A DNA stretch of 64,000 bases from Liolophura sinensis (Eukaryota; Mollusca; Polyplacophora; Chitonida; Chitonidae). Numbering within the stretch: the stretch's first letter is position 1; every line of letters starts with the position of its first letter. The translations under genes were made by a program, and so were the position numbers. The stretch is from contig NC_088300.1 in NCBI RefSeq assembly GCF_032854445.1, positions 52,796,984 through 52,860,983 on the forward strand, written 5' to 3'. Shown in pieces: positions 47,476 to 60,530 of this stretch. Under the pieces are notes generated by a model, which was not told where the DNA came from, made no database searches, and saw only the letters and a list, made by a program, of their open reading frames with translations.

Positions 47476-47625
47476 ACGTACGTACGTACGTATGTATGTA
47501 TGTATGTATGTATGTATGTATGTATGTATGTATGTATGTAGGTATGTATGTAGGTAAGTATGTATGTATGTATGTATTGGGTACGTACGTACGTATGTGT
47601 GCGTGTGTGTGTTTGTGTGTTTGTG
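47476..47625. repeat. (GTAT)n microsatellite with ACGT-rich edges
   Basis: TACGTACGTACGTATGTATG and onwards, with a second TACGTACGTACG near 47582 and a GTGTGTTTGTGTG stretch. It produces the YIHT-type open frames on the minus strand. Confidence 0.93.
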
Positions 47626-47629
47626 TGTG

Positions 47630-47925
47630 GTAGTCATCTTGTGGCAGGGCGAGTCCATGCCGCCAAAGCGCTGCTGCCAAAGCGCTGCCGCCACAGAAGT
47701 ATCATGTCGAAGATACCAGACATGAAAACCCATCCAGTCACGTTATACTTACACCGAGCAAACTAGTCTTGTTTCCTTACCTCTCAATGCTTAGTGCCAT
47801 GGGAGACAGTAACGAGTCCCATTTTGTAACATCCTTGGAATGACCCGACTCGGTGTTAATCCGAGGTTTCAGGCTTTGAGGCGAACGCTCCAACCACTAG
47901 GCCACTAAAACGGTTTTATCAGATC
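47630..47925 (-). mobile_element. SINE family B copy
   Basis: CCGCCAAAGCGCTGCTG, TATCATGTCGAAGATACCAG, GGAATGACCCGACTCGGTGT, CTCCAACCACTAGGCCACTA; the last block is the complement of a tRNA-like head. Confidence 0.8.
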
Positions 47926-49071
47926 GTAATATAAGATTTCACCATTAACTCTTAAACCGAAGCTCTATGATTTGAGCTTTAAATCTCAAACCGAAATAAA
48001 TGCGAATGATGGCATTTGATCATGTATATGTGAAGTATAGGTGTACAACCAGTGGACCTGTTTATCACAACAAGCTCTTTGTTTTAAATGTTCATAGTAA
48101 TTCGAGATTTCTAGAACTCAAGCGTCTGTAAAGAATTCAGCACTAAGCAAAGAGTATAATATTGTTCTATTAAGTCATACCGATAGTAGAGTGTAATAAA
48201 ATACTTGCATTGTATAATGTATACAAGTAAAAGACTTAAAAGTATTTCAATCAAACTCTTGCGGCCAGTTATATATTTTTTGCATCTAAACATTCGTATA
48301 GCAGCCGTCAACCAATAAGGACGTTCCAAGTCAATAATTGCAAGACCAGTTCCCCAAGGTGACATATAACACAACCACCAAAGAACTAAGACAGTATATA
48401 AAGTACGAATATAGGATGGAATCATGCAAAGAGAAGCAGTGGATGGAAAATGAAGGCAACGGAGTTAATGTGAGAAAACCTATAAACAGCCGTGTAAGTC
48501 CTGCTGACTGCCATGAAGACGGGGTCATGCTGAGAGCTCCTGACCAAGTTCAAACTGAATAAACGACTTCACAAATCGGAGTTTCCATGATGTTGTCAAA
48601 TGTGGTTTGTTGAGCTCAATAATTTCATTAAATGTAATGTGGTTGGCTGATTGACTGAATGTTGTTCAACGTCGTGCTCAAGAATTTCAATAAAAGTAAT
48701 GTGGTTAGCTGACTGGATGGTGTTCGACGTCGTGCTCAATAATTTTCACCGAAAGTAATGTGCGTTGTTGGTTAACCTAATGGTGTTAAGCCGATTAGCT
48801 GGGGCTGTACACGCCACCCATGCATAACAGGGGCCCTGATTAAACGCCAGGAACAAACAGATTACATCTCTTTACTTACCTACATGTACATCATCACACG
48901 TTAAATATGGCCTGATCGATCACATATGATCACCTCACCAATATATTCCTCGTTACCAATCATTGTATACGAAATAAAACGTTTGGGAAACTAACAATGC
49001 CTTTGTCAGCTATACCATTATGCTTTATTGTGTGAAGCAACTTCAGCAAACGCGCCAGTGGTCAAGGTGAA

Positions 49072-49490
49072 GAGAATCAAGTTTACTTGCTTGCGGAGTA
49101 AACATCTATAGACACACAGGGGTGACAAGTAGAGGAGCTGTTGAGATAACAATCGTGCAAACCTATACCAGCGCAAGAGGAAGTAGAATCAAGGTAAAAA
49201 CTTGCATGGAGAGTACCGTCTACAATTACACAGAGATGACAGCTATAGAAACTGTTCGGACCAAACGTTCGGTCCTACTTAAACAACGACCGATTGAATT
49301 TAGGTAAACGCATGGGGAGTAAGCAAGCACAGATACACAGATGTCACAAGCACAGGAATTGTCGAGGTATAAATCGTGCAAAACAAAGGGTATTAGAATC
49401 AAGGTAAACACTTGCATAGGGAGTAAACATCTATAGATTCAAAGAGGTGAAAAGAACAGGAAATGTTGAGATACCAATCGTATAATATTA
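49072..49490. repeat. Tandem repeat of about 105 bp, about four degenerate copies
   Basis: Recurring blocks AGAATCAAGGTAAACACTTG, GGAGTAAACATCTATAGA, AGGTGACAAG and GTTGAGATACCAATCGT in constant order. Open frames here are by-products. Confidence 0.75.
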
Positions 49491-49679
49491 CCAGATTTAT
49501 CTTGGTCGTTCATGAACGAAATCTGCTGATACAAAGTGCTTCCGCGCTTCTAACCAAACTAAAATAGCCTAATAGTATGATTTAGGATGCCTAAAGCCCG
49601 CCTAATCCACTCGGTTTGGAGCTCTATTGTAATATTGGCACTTGTCCTGAAAATGGACCCACACAGGTTTTAGCATTTA

Positions 49680-49985
49680 ATTTATTTATTGATTGATTCG
49701 ATTTCAATAAAAAACACTCAAGAATGTTTCACTTACACAACTACTATAGTTGGGGAACTATACACGAACTCTCCCACGTAAGAACAATGTCGTGTGGTTG
49801 GAGGCCAAATGTTCCGCGGAGAACTCCATGCAAAATCGCTTAGGAACACCAATTAAACACCAGGACAAATGGATGCCGCAAATTTTTAAAATTCCATGTC
49901 CTAGAAAGGGTTTGAACCCAAGACTCGTGTGTCAACTAACCACTGAATGCCACCACTCGATGATGGCCTTTTCCAACCAAAGTTT
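49680..49985 (-). mobile_element. Candidate SINE
   Basis: A tail-like TTTATTTATTGATTGATT at the left, CAAGAATGTTTCACTTACAC, and at the right GGGTTTGAACCCA, which resembles a box B read from the other strand. The family is unassigned. Confidence 0.45.
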
Positions 49986-49999
49986 GATAGATTGTTATA

Positions 50000-50210
50000 T
50001 TTATTTGATTGGAGCAACGTGTACGAGAGCGGCCAGCAGTATGGTAGAAGCATAGCAAGGTAGGGCATATCACGGAGGAGACCCACGACCATTTTTAGGT
50101 TTCAGGCAGACCTTCTCATGTACGAAGAGGAAGCCAGCATGAGCTGGACTTAAACTCACAACGATCGCAATGGTAGGAGTCTCCTGGATCAGTGTGTTGC
50201 ATCACGATTT
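50000..50210 (-). mobile_element. SINE family A copy
   Basis: GCGGCCAGCAGTATGG, GAGACCCACGACCATTTTTA, GAGGAAGCCAGCATGAGCTG, GACTTAAACTCACAACGATC. Confidence 0.8.
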
Positions 50211-50984
50211 TAGCAGTGACCATCTTGGTACACTCAGTCCCCTGGGTGTTCAGCACAAGGGACAGACAAGTACAGTTCGTTCTGGCTTCCGTTTGTCTTA
50301 AAGGACTGGGCAGAACGTCATGAATGTCTTCGGCATATTGCTTCAGTTAGGCAGCATTATAAATATGTCGGTTTTCGGACCCGTTTGATTGAATAGGACT
50401 GTGTTGTGACGGTGAAAAGTGAATGATGCCAGTATCTATAATCTCAGATAACCTCAGCTTAACGCAGATGACAGGTGCGAACGGTAAAATGATGTACTGT
50501 AATATTGTATAACTCAGTATTGATGGTAGAATTTAGAAATGTAATAGATTCTGTGGCTAATTCATTATTCATGTAATACTTGTTTCTGCTATAAAAAACA
50601 TAAACGAGTTGCAGCTGAGAGTTATCTCCCTTATGCTGTCAAAATGCTACGCTGAACATTTTGTTGCTCTTCATATCAATGAATTGGGTGGATCATTATC
50701 TGTCTGATATGTAGACTGTCGGTGGATATACTGAACACACCTGGGATATGAAACCTAAATGTTACAGGTAAGGTGGCTTGTCAGTGACAGGTTATTGGAT
50801 GGTATGATAATTAGATTAAGTGTAGCGGAGATAAATCGATAATTTATAAGGTATACAATATGGTAAATATAAAAAGATCTCGCGACATATTATTTTGCAT
50901 ATTAAAAAGTATTCAGTGCATTTAAAAACAAACAGTTTTGTAGTCGAGCCTCATGTCTTTGATATGACGTGATATTCTAGATTC

Positions 50985-51315
50985 GACCGCTTCCTTGGCC
51001 TAATGGTTAGACCGTGGTCCGCCTCAAAAGTCTGGAGACCTGGCATCAAACCTGGGCCGGGTTATATCATAGACTTAAAAAAAAGAATCTTGTTGCTGCC
51101 TCGCTTGGCGCTCGGCATTGATGTGTTTGAGCAAGGAAACAGGACTGCTTGGCTCGGTGTCAGTAGAACGTGACTAGGTGGGGCGTCAGGTCTGGTTTCT
51201 TCGGCATGAGGGAACGGTGGTGGCAGCACTTTGGTGGCATGTCCTACCATAAGAAGGCACAGTAAGCCTATATGTACACAAAACTAATGACACCTCGTCG
51301 TTATATGAGTGAAAG
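50985..51315 (+). mobile_element. SINE family B, full-length copy
   Basis: The tRNA-like head CTTGGCCTAATGGTTAGACC and a box B-like CATCAAACCTGGG are followed by the body GCCTCGCTTGGCGCTCGGCA, GTCAGGTCTGGTTTCTTCGG and the tail CTAATGACACCTCGTCGTTA. This is the best reference copy of family B in the window. Confidence 0.8.
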
Positions 51316-52294
51316 CATATTTACCTACATGTATATACGTTCCAGATTCTGATTCAATGTAGCCCTTTGGTCTACTGGGTTTTCCTGGGTTTATTTTCTC
51401 TACTATGGGTTATTTAAACCAGTGGAACTCATTGAGAGAACACGTTGTGAAATGCCATCTATATAAGTTTACTTCGCGCCTCCACACACACTGAAAAACG
51501 ATACTTACTTTTAGGTGGTGAGTTAACGTGCTGTGTATCAGGCAAAGAGGGGCAGAGATGGGTTTTTTTTCCTTAAAAATCAAAGTGCTGCCGAACTCTG
51601 AGCTTAAAATATCCAAACTGAGCTTCGAAAACATTATGGCGCACTGTGACGTAATCTGCCATTCATATACAGGCAAGGTTAGCAGGCAGCATGCATGCAG
51701 TATTACCCAAGCCACTGTCACTAACACTTCATACAAGCTTTAGAAACTAAATGAACATTCCAAAACTTCCCAGACTTGTGACCTACAAAATTAAATTATC
51801 GTTTGTTCATAATATATAATATATATAATATATTTATATATTTATATAAAAAAAAGCATCGCCATATACATGTAGCAATAAAGACCTCTATTGAGTGAGA
51901 TTGCTCTTGCAAAATATTTAGGTCAATTGGCTTTTGACCTTTATACCAGAAATATACTAACATACTGTACGTGTTTTTTTCCACTGTTTTGTGAGTCAAT
52001 CGTTATTCAATCGTTTATCCTTTTTATATATAGCCATTGGTGTAGTCCACAAAGCTGTTAATATGGTGGTTTTTTTCAGATTTCTTTATGCACATGTATA
52101 TGTACATATCAAGTAAATTCCGAGTATGAATTTAACTCCATCGACAAAGTTATTTAATATGTACAAATATGATTTTACCTTCACTTACAAAGTTATTAAA
52201 GTTTAGCTATTATAAGTCGCTCAAACTGTTTATTTTTGTTAATCGTTGTATATATGCGTTGTATGAATATTTTATTGCTGTAGTTTCCCTGTCT

Positions 52295-52515
52295 TGGACA
52301 GGACATTTGTACACCCGAGCTCTTAGTCTTCCTGGGGCGTCGGTGACGATAAGCTGTCCACAACGCTTGTATGAGCCTTTGCGGAGTCTTTCGTTCGTTG
52401 AGGACCACTCGTCATCCGCCATTCCGGCGTGCATATCTGTGCATCACACGTGGAAAAGTTCGCCAGCAGCTTGCCTAAGGTCGACGGTTTGAGTCGAACA
52501 CTCAGGTTATATTCT
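52295..52515 (+). repeat. Dispersed repeat family E, copy 1
   Basis: GGGGCGTCGGTGACGATAAG, TGTGCATCACACGTGG, AAAGTTCGCCAGCAGCTTGC, AAGGTCGACGGTTT. A related copy is at 53455-53690. Likely a SINE, but no clear tRNA head is visible. Confidence 0.55.
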
Positions 52516-52689
52516 ATAAAACTGATCGCCAAACAACAAAGGAAAAACTCTTGAGCGCAATGTTAATTGACCAAAAAAAATCAAATGAATAGATATAGAT
52601 TGTTTATTTAGATTGGTGACCCTTGTGGGCCACGAGATAAAACACTGTGTCATTAAATCTCATCCCAGCCTAAACAGATTCATCGGAAA

Positions 52690-52970
52690 GAATGAACGTT
52701 CAGCCTTTGATTTACCCCCAAGTTCAGCTTTTGATTTACTCCCAATGTCCAGTCTTTGATTTACTCCCATCGTTCAGCCTTTGATTTACTCACAACGTTC
52801 AGCCTTTGATTTACTCCCAATGTTTAGCCTTTGATTTACTCCCAATGTTTAGCCTTTGATATACTCCCAACGTTCAGCCTTTGATTTACTCCCAACGTTC
52901 ACCCTTTGATTTACTCCCAATGTTCAGCCTTTGATTTACTCTCAAGGTTCAGTCTTTGAAGATTATTCAA
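52690..52970. repeat. 25-bp minisatellite, about 11 copies
   Basis: The unit contains CGTTCAGCCTTTGATTTACT followed by CCCAA, with a few substitutions per copy. Confidence 0.93.
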
Positions 52971-53454
52971 GATGCAGTCAATGTTTAACTTCAGCCTTCC
53001 ATTGTCATTCTCCATTACCATTACCTCTAGTTTGACGGTTTCGCTTTGTTTAAACTTCAGTACAGATGTACTTGTACATTTGTAGGTTTACTCTAGTAAT
53101 TATGTTACAATTTGATGTATGTGTATCTGCACAGTTGCAATATGAGAGTTCGTTTGACGTTCATGATTGGCCGAGGGTATGTGTAGAGAGAAGTTCTCAC
53201 CGGTGTTGGCCCTCAGATCCTGGAGTAAACAGGAAATGGTTTGCTCCACCCCTCCTCTGGTCATTTATCTATTTCATCTCAATCACGGAAAGTTACCAAC
53301 CTTCTGGTAAGCGCGGGAAGCACAGAATCCAATTATACTATTTACTAGCACGGTAATCCATTCATGTACCCGGTACATGTGTGGTACAAGTAGTATCACA
53401 CGCGTTTTATGTTTGTATATATTAAGGGCCCTTTAGTATCTTGTGGAATTTGTA

Positions 53455-53690
53455 AATTTATATCCCAGACCTCAGTGTTCCGGCCGTGGTAACAATAAGC
53501 GGGCGGTGACGCTCGTGCTGCCGATTGGGTGCACATGTCTGCACGTCAGTAGGGGAGTAAGGAAGTTCGTCAGTAACTGACCAAAGGTCGGTGGTTTATC
53601 CCTTATCCCTGTTTCCTCTTATCATTAAACTAACCACCAACATTCACATGCGCCGGACTTGTGTTCGGTGCATCGGCTCTGTGCTAACAA
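53455..53690 (+). repeat. Dispersed repeat family E, copy 2
   Basis: CCGGCCGTGGTAACAATAAG, GTGCACATGTCTGCACGTCA, GAAGTTCGTCAGTAACTGAC, AAAGGTCGGTGGTTT; the same block order as 52295-52515. Confidence 0.55.
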
Positions 53691-55156
53691 AGTTAAACCA
53701 TGCCTGCACTCAAAACTTAATCAGTTAATTTTAAAAGAAAGTATGTTGTCTGAGTGATGGTAGAATTTCTCTGTTCATCTGTTATAACATAATACTGTGT
53801 CATATTCAAGATATTATCCTGTTAGTCTAACAGAATCCTTATGATGGATTATTAGAATATTTGTGTTATATGTAACAAAATAATCTGCTGCAATAGGAGA
53901 ATACATTCTAACATCTCTCAGACAATAGGCTTTCAGTTGAAATTAACAGATTAATCTTTTGAGTGTTGTGTTGTTCATGTTGTTCATGTTGTTCTCTGCA
54001 AAAAAAAGCAGAAGCTACCTGTTATGGGATAGGGGTGGATAACTCTGACAGACAAATCAGCTAGCTCTGCGAAGTACGGTACAAATTTATAAATTCTCCA
54101 GAAAGACTGCTATATATTGTTGGAACTAACATTTCTGTATATGTGGAAACTAAGTAATTTTTGTTTTGAAAATGATAAATACGACGTTCGTGACTGTATA
54201 TGTTATTTGGGCGTCTAGACAGTGTAAAAAAAGTGCAAGGGTGTGTCCTCCAATAACTACAAAACTCTTGTATTATACAGCTAAACTCTTGCTCTAAGGC
54301 AAACAGCAGTGCTCGCTGCGGATAGACTATACTGTACTATTCCAGTATTTAGTGTACAACTAAACTACAACTTACTATTGTATTCTTCTGCTAGGACAGT
54401 TGATTTCATTACAGTTGAAAATGATTTTGATGAGCCTCTGTGGTTACTTGATCAGCAATAGAGTTATTTACTAGTTTGTTTGTTCCTTAAGAGCAAATCG
54501 CGTCTACCTAACAAATGCCCTGGCGTTGAAACCGCCAGTATAGAATCGTACATTACCAGAATCGTTCAAAGTGTGAGAAAAGGAGGAAAAGCATATTTAT
54601 ACAATTTCAACGCTCTTACATATCACAACAGGGCACACGTGATCAGAATTGCTATCGCCATCTTGATTTTCACGGTGGGTGTCACCAAATACCAAACTTT
54701 CTGTATTGACGTTTTGTTACTTCAAAATTTCAAAAGAAATTACAGTTCTCCCATATACTATCATGTTCTTTGTCAAGCTCTAGATATTAAGTACAACTGG
54801 TTGATTTCTTTAAATTTTTGGGCAAAAGTCACATTTACTATATGTTTACAGTGATATGTTTGTAAAGGCTGATTCCACGTCGACTGAAACAAAACCCTAA
54901 TCTTTTGTGGAATAAAGATTGTGGAGTCGAATTCTCTGCAGTGCACTGGAAGTCCTCATGCTTTTTCAGCTGCTCATAGCTTCCTCCTGTCTGAGAGTGT
55001 TAGAACTGAAGGGTCTGTGTTCACCAAGGTCTGAATGTGTTAGGACTGAAGGATCTGTGCTCACCCAGGACTAAGTATGTTAGAACTGAAGGGCCTGTGC
55101 TCCCCGAGGCCTGTGTGTGTAAGGTCTGAAGGGTTTGTATGCCGCCCAGGTCCGCG

Positions 55157-55315
55157 TGTGTTATTTATTTATTTTATTTTATTGGTGTTTTACGCCATAC
55201 TCAAGAATATTTCCCTTATACGAAGGCGGCTAGTGTTATGGTGGGAAGAAACCAGCATGAGCTGGAATTAAACTCACCGCAATGGCACGCTAAGCCCCTC
55301 CGCCCCCAGAGCGTG
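55157..55315 (-). mobile_element. SINE family A copy inside the 40-bp array
   Basis: TTATTGGTGTTTTACGCCAT, ACTCAAGAATATTTCCCTTA, GGTGGGAAGAAACCAGCATG. The middle of the element is deleted; the tail is in the left part. Array units lie on both sides. Confidence 0.85.
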
Positions 55316-57268
55316 TTAGGAATGAAGGGCCTGTGCTCACCGAGGCTTGCGTGTGTTACGGATAAAGGATCTCTGCTTACCAGATTATAAATGTGTTAAG
55401 GCTGAATGCTAACGGAGGCCTGCGTGTGTTGGGAAAGAACGATCTGCATGCTCATTCAGGTGTGTATGTGTTAGAACTGAAGGGTCTGTGCTCATCCAGG
55501 CTTAAGGTTGTTAGAACTGATGGGTCTGTGCTCATCCAGGTTTGAGTGTGTTAGAACTGAAGGGTCTGTGGTCAGCCAGGCTTGAGTGTGTTAGAACTGA
55601 AGGGTCTGTGGTCAGCCAGGCTTGAGTGTGTTGGGAAAGAAAGGTCTGTATTCTCACTCAAGCCAGGCTTGAGTGTGTTAGAACTGAAGGGTCTGTGGTC
55701 ATCCAGGCCTGAGTGTGTTAGAACTGAAGGGTCTGTGGTCATCCAGGCTTGAGTGTGTTAAAACTGAAGGGTCTGTGCTTATCCAGGCCTGAGTGTGTTA
55801 GAACTGAAGGGTCTGTGCTTAGCCAGGCTTGAGTGTGTTAAAACTGAAGGGTCTGTGCTCATCCAGGCCTGAGTGTGTTAAAACTGAAGGGTCTGTGGTC
55901 ATCCAGGCTTGAGTGTGTTAGGAATGAAGGATCTGTGGTCAGCCAGGCTTAAGTGTGTTAAAACTGAGGGGTCTGTGGTCAGCCAGGCTTGAGTGTGTTA
56001 AAACTGAAGAGTCTGTGCTTACCCAGGCCTGAGTGTGTTAAAACTGAAGGATCTGTGGTCATCCAGGCCTGAGTGTGTTAGAATTGAAGGGTCTGTGGTC
56101 ATCCAGGCTTGGGTGTGTTAGAACTGAACTGTCTGTGCTCATCCAGGCCTGAGTGTGTTAGAACTGAAGAGTCTGTGGTCATCCAGGCTTGAGTGTGTTA
56201 AAACTGCAGGGTCTGTGCTTATCCAGGCCTGAGTGTGTTAAAACTGAAGGGTGTGTGCTTATCCAGGCCTGAGTGTGTTAGAAATGAAGAATCTGTGGTC
56301 ATCCAGGCTTGAGTGTGTTAGAACTGAAGGGTCTGTGGTCATCCAGGCTTGAGGGTGTTAGAACTGAAGGATCTGTGGACATCCAGGCCTGAGTGTGTTA
56401 GAACTGTAGGGTCTGTGGTCAGCCAGGCTTGAGTGTGTTAGAACTGAAGGGTCTGTGCTTATCCAGGCCTGAGTGTGTTAAAACTGAAGGGCCTGTGGTC
56501 AGCCAGGCTTGAGTGTGTTAGAACTGAAGGGTCTGTGCTCATCCAGGCCTGAGTGTGTTAGAACTGAAGGGTCTGTGGTCATCAGGCCTGAGTGTGTTAG
56601 AACTGAAGGGTCTGTGGTCATCCAGGCTTGAGGGTGTTAGAACTGAACTGTCTGTGCTCATCCAGGCCTGAGTGTGTTAGAACTGAAGGGTCTGTGGTCA
56701 GCCAGGCTTGAGTGTGTTAAAACTGCAGGGTCTGTGCTTATCCAGGCCTGAGTGTGTTAAAACTGAAGGGTGTGTGCTTATCCAGGCCTGAGTGTGTTAG
56801 AAATGAAGAATCTGTGGTCATCCAGGCTTGAGTGTGTTAGAACTGAAGGGTCTGTGGTCATCCAGGCTTGAGGGTGTTAGAACTGAAGGATCTGTGGACA
56901 TCCAGGCCTGAGTGTGTTAGAACTGTAGGGTCTGTGGTCAGCCAGGCTTGAGTGTGTTAGAACTGAAGGGTCTGTGCTTATCCAGGCCTGAGTGTGTTAA
57001 AACTGAAGGGCCTGTGGTCAGCCAGGCTTGAGTGTGTTAGAACTGAAGGGTCTGTGCTCATCCAGGCCTGAGTGTGTTAGAACTGAAGGGTCTGTGCTCA
57101 TCCAGGCCTGAGTGTGTTAGAACTGAAGGGTCTGTGGTCATCCAGGCTTGAGTGTGTTAGAACTGAAGAGTCTGTGGTCATCCAGGCTTGAGTGTGTTAA
57201 AACTGAAGGGTCTGTGGTCAGCCAGGCTTGAGTGTGTTAAAACTGAAGGGTCTGTGCTCATCCAGGCC

Positions 57269-57430
57269 TAGAGGAAACCACAACCATCCGCAGACTGTTT
57301 ACAAACCTTATCACGTAGCGTCGGAGAGGAAGCCAGCATGACCTGGAATTTGACCTCACACCGACCGCTTTAGTGAGGCGCTCCTGGGCCATTGCAGCGC
57401 GCTGGCATGCTAACCACATCGATCCCAGAG
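57269..57430 (-). mobile_element. SINE family A head-side piece inside the 40-bp array
   Basis: GAGGAAACCACAACCATCCG, GAGGAAGCCAGCATGACCTG, GAGGCGCTCCTGGGCCATTG, GCATGCTAACCACATCGATC. It holds the middle and tRNA-like head that the piece at 55157 lacks, but no tail. Confidence 0.85.
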
Positions 57431-60400
57431 TGTGTTAGGGCTGAAGAGTGTGTGTACTCACCCAAGTCTAAGTGTGTTAGGACTGAAGGATTTGTGCTCA
57501 GCCAAGTCTAAACGTGTTAGGACTACACAGTCTGAGTTCACCATCATTTGAGTGTGTGAACACACACCGAGGCCTGCGTGTGTTAGGACTGAAGAGTCTG
57601 CATGCGGACCCAGGTCTGAGTGTGTTAGGAATGAAGGGTCTGTATACTGACAAAGTACGCTAGGAAAGTTGTTCTGGCCAAATCTTTCAAAATCCAGAAA
57701 AGATGAAATGCACCTCCCCTATATGCCATATACAGAAGAATGCCATCTTTAATATCTAAGTACATGCAGTAAGAATTGTACTGGTTAGAAAAGATAGATT
57801 GTTTGTTAAGTTGCTCATCCTTTGTGTCTTTTCTCAGCTGAGGTGTTACCAAAGTTTTCGCGCAGTCGCTGCCATTTTTAAATAACGCTTAAGGGATCAT
57901 GTCCTTAGGGTTCATGGCCCACAAATGCAGATGTCCGCAAACCAGTGTCAGGTACAGTAAGAATACAACAAGAATGTCAATAACACTTCGTTTAAAGTGT
58001 AGCAGTTTAATTAAAGATCAATTGATGGACCTTAAAATACCCTTTAAATTCGAACTATTGTTACAAACAAATGTTGTTACTCCTTTGAGATGTAAATTTG
58101 GAGATTTATATTTTTAGTAAGTTGCCAAATAGTTTTAGATACAGATCTTAAATGTATTTTTTATTACAAGATAGTTTCAGTCTTAGGTAATCACACCCTC
58201 TGTGTTGTTAAAAATATTTTCAGATACTTTCGTTTCCCAGATACACTTCGTAGTTATTCCCTACCATGCTAACAATATTTTTTCTTTCGTTTAATAACCA
58301 TTCTACTCACTGAAAGGAATGACTGATATGACAAGCTAGTTTAACAGAGGACATTTTTTAGTTTTAAAATCGACTTAAGAGTTTTTAAGAGTTTTTTTCT
58401 CTTAAATGATTGCGGTCATATACTCTGACTTGAGTGGGGTCAAAAGTTGTGCTATTCTAAAGGTTTGGAGCCAATTTAAAGATTTTAATAAAATAACGAG
58501 CAAATTCATAGATTGAAGAGACAAAATGCTATTGTTCGTGTGGGAATTCTTGTTTGTTTTTTTTTTGTTTGTTTGTTGTTGTTGTTTTTTTCTTTTCTTT
58601 TCCATAACCTTTAAGGTAGATACATAAAGGAAATCAATTTAATCAAGATTAGATGATTTTCTGAACTTTAATAGAAGGCTTATGTGCAGATTTATATAAC
58701 AAGATTTCCTGCCTTCATTTCAAAAGAATTGTATGCGTTCCAGATGTCCCTTATTTAGATAACACGATCAAAATGGACATTTATCTACATCTTTCTTGGT
58801 CTCAAGCATAAATGATAATTTTATCTTATTTCTGTTAACATTTAAAACATTGGCTTTCCCCACTGTCAGTAGTAAGTAGGAAAATGGTGTTTGAATGAAT
58901 TAACGATTGAGGCTTAACGCGCCATTGGCAGTGTCTCAGCCATATTGTGGCGAGAAGTCTCGCTAGATGGAAATAGCTTCCAACGGTCATAACATTAACT
59001 AATATTTCTTGACAATATCCAAGCCATTTCAAGATAACCAGGATTCTGAAACATAAAACTCTCCTAATAACAAGGAACAATGAAACTGCACCATGAAAAA
59101 CGGTTTAATGAGCTGTATTTTCACACTGTATGTTCCTGCAAAATTGTGAACTGTAACGATTGCTCATGAAGCTTTGTTGTTGTTGTTGTTGTTAGGGGTT
59201 GTTGATAAATAAACTTATCATTTCGGAACCATTACTACTGCAATTATTGTTAAAATATAACTAGAATCAGATTCTTTTAGAATATAACTTGAATCAGAAT
59301 TGAGTCATTTGATATTAAAACAATTTGTGGAGGTGTACGTAACTTTCAAAGATCATTGAATCAGGTACAAATGGATATAAACTCACCCTGTGATTTCAAG
59401 CCAGTACACTTCCATTCATATACAGTCAAATAGTTTAAACTAAATATTCAGACCACAGACTAATATTCTATTCCTGACACGATTTTTCATGTTACAGATC
59501 ACACAATTTGCACACTTTGCTTTCGTAAGTTCTATTCGTAAGTTTTTTTTTCATGATGCATAGAATGCCAGAATGGTAGGCTTTATTAGAAAAGCCATGC
59601 ATCTATTTTGGCTTTGTGTCTGGCTGCATTAACAGGTGGCGGGTTTTAAAGTGTTGCGACCCTCACGATCTAGACGTCACACACTCAACAACCGCACCCA
59701 GGCAGACCTGCTCTGCGCTGCGACACGCTGAGGTTATTTTTTATCAGACGATACAGACACAACGTTATGTCAGACTGTGTTATGTAAGATCTGGGTAACC
59801 CACTTATCCCCTTACCAGACTGACAGCTATGTCTGTTTGTACGCCTATGCACATAAACTATCAAAACTCTCTGCTTAAATATATTACTGAATATACATGC
59901 TAATTACTCCCGTTTTCCTCCGTAATCCGGGTGTCCTGAGGTGATTAAAAAGATGTGCACGCAATTATTACTTGTTCTTTGTTGACATACAAAGTAATTA
60001 TAAAGTTGACTTGATAAACTGTTAGATACAGACACAGTCATAGAGTATTTTTCACGAGGTAAGCGTTGTAACATGTGGTTTGTTGAACAGCCTCTACTAG
60101 ACAAGGACAGACTTTATCAAAATGGATTTACTCTCTGGCACCAGTGTTGGATTCGATCAGTCAGTGTCATCGATGAAACCAGCACTCAGGTACACGTAAA
60201 ATATGGTCCCCAAATATACATAAATTTGCATGGAAGAAATTAAAAGAAACTAGAGCAGTGTTTTGATATCGACATTTTGTATGTGGGTGTATATAGATGT
60301 ATATACATTAGGTAGGCCGTTAACTTTGTCTTCATGACAGTTATGCCATATACCGTGGGGTACAAAGGAGTGCCCCAGGGCTACTTAATGACCTTGCCTC

Positions 60401-60437
60401 TCAGCATCTGTCTGGACACATTCTCTCGGTATTAAAG

Positions 60438-60530
60438 GAGAAGAAAAATTTTATAGGTTTAAACTTTTATGAGTCATAAACCAGAGATTTATGACTGTGT
60501 GATATCCTGCCATGTGTATTTCCCAAGCTA
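60438..60530 (+). mobile_element. End of a TTAA MITE copy
   Basis: TTAA followed by AGGAGAAGAAAAATTTTATA, the same terminus as the elements at 15127 and 17612. The extent of the inner part is uncertain. Confidence 0.5.

Larger units (their letters stand above)
46768..54990. other. Intergenic region after LOXL, left part
   Basis: No gene recognised. It contains ATGT microsatellites, SINEs B, C, A and others, a repeat of about 105 bp at 49.07 kb and a 25-bp array at 52.7 kb, listed separately. The open frame 54480-54854 (124 codons) has no recognisable domain. Confidence 0.55.
54995..57655. repeat. 40-bp minisatellite, about 45 core copies, with SINE insertions
   Basis: The unit contains GTGTGTTAGAACTGAAGGGT, CTGTGGTCATCCAGGCTTGA. 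The core is 55437-57268; more degenerate units flank it. SINE A pieces interrupt it at 55157-55315 and 57269-57430. A block of about 13 units (near 56.16-56.54 kb) is repeated about 519 bp later. Confidence 0.96.

Noticed and set aside
47372-47733. YIHTYIHT minus-strand frames
   Set aside because: Translation of the (GTAT)n microsatellite and flanking SINE sequence.
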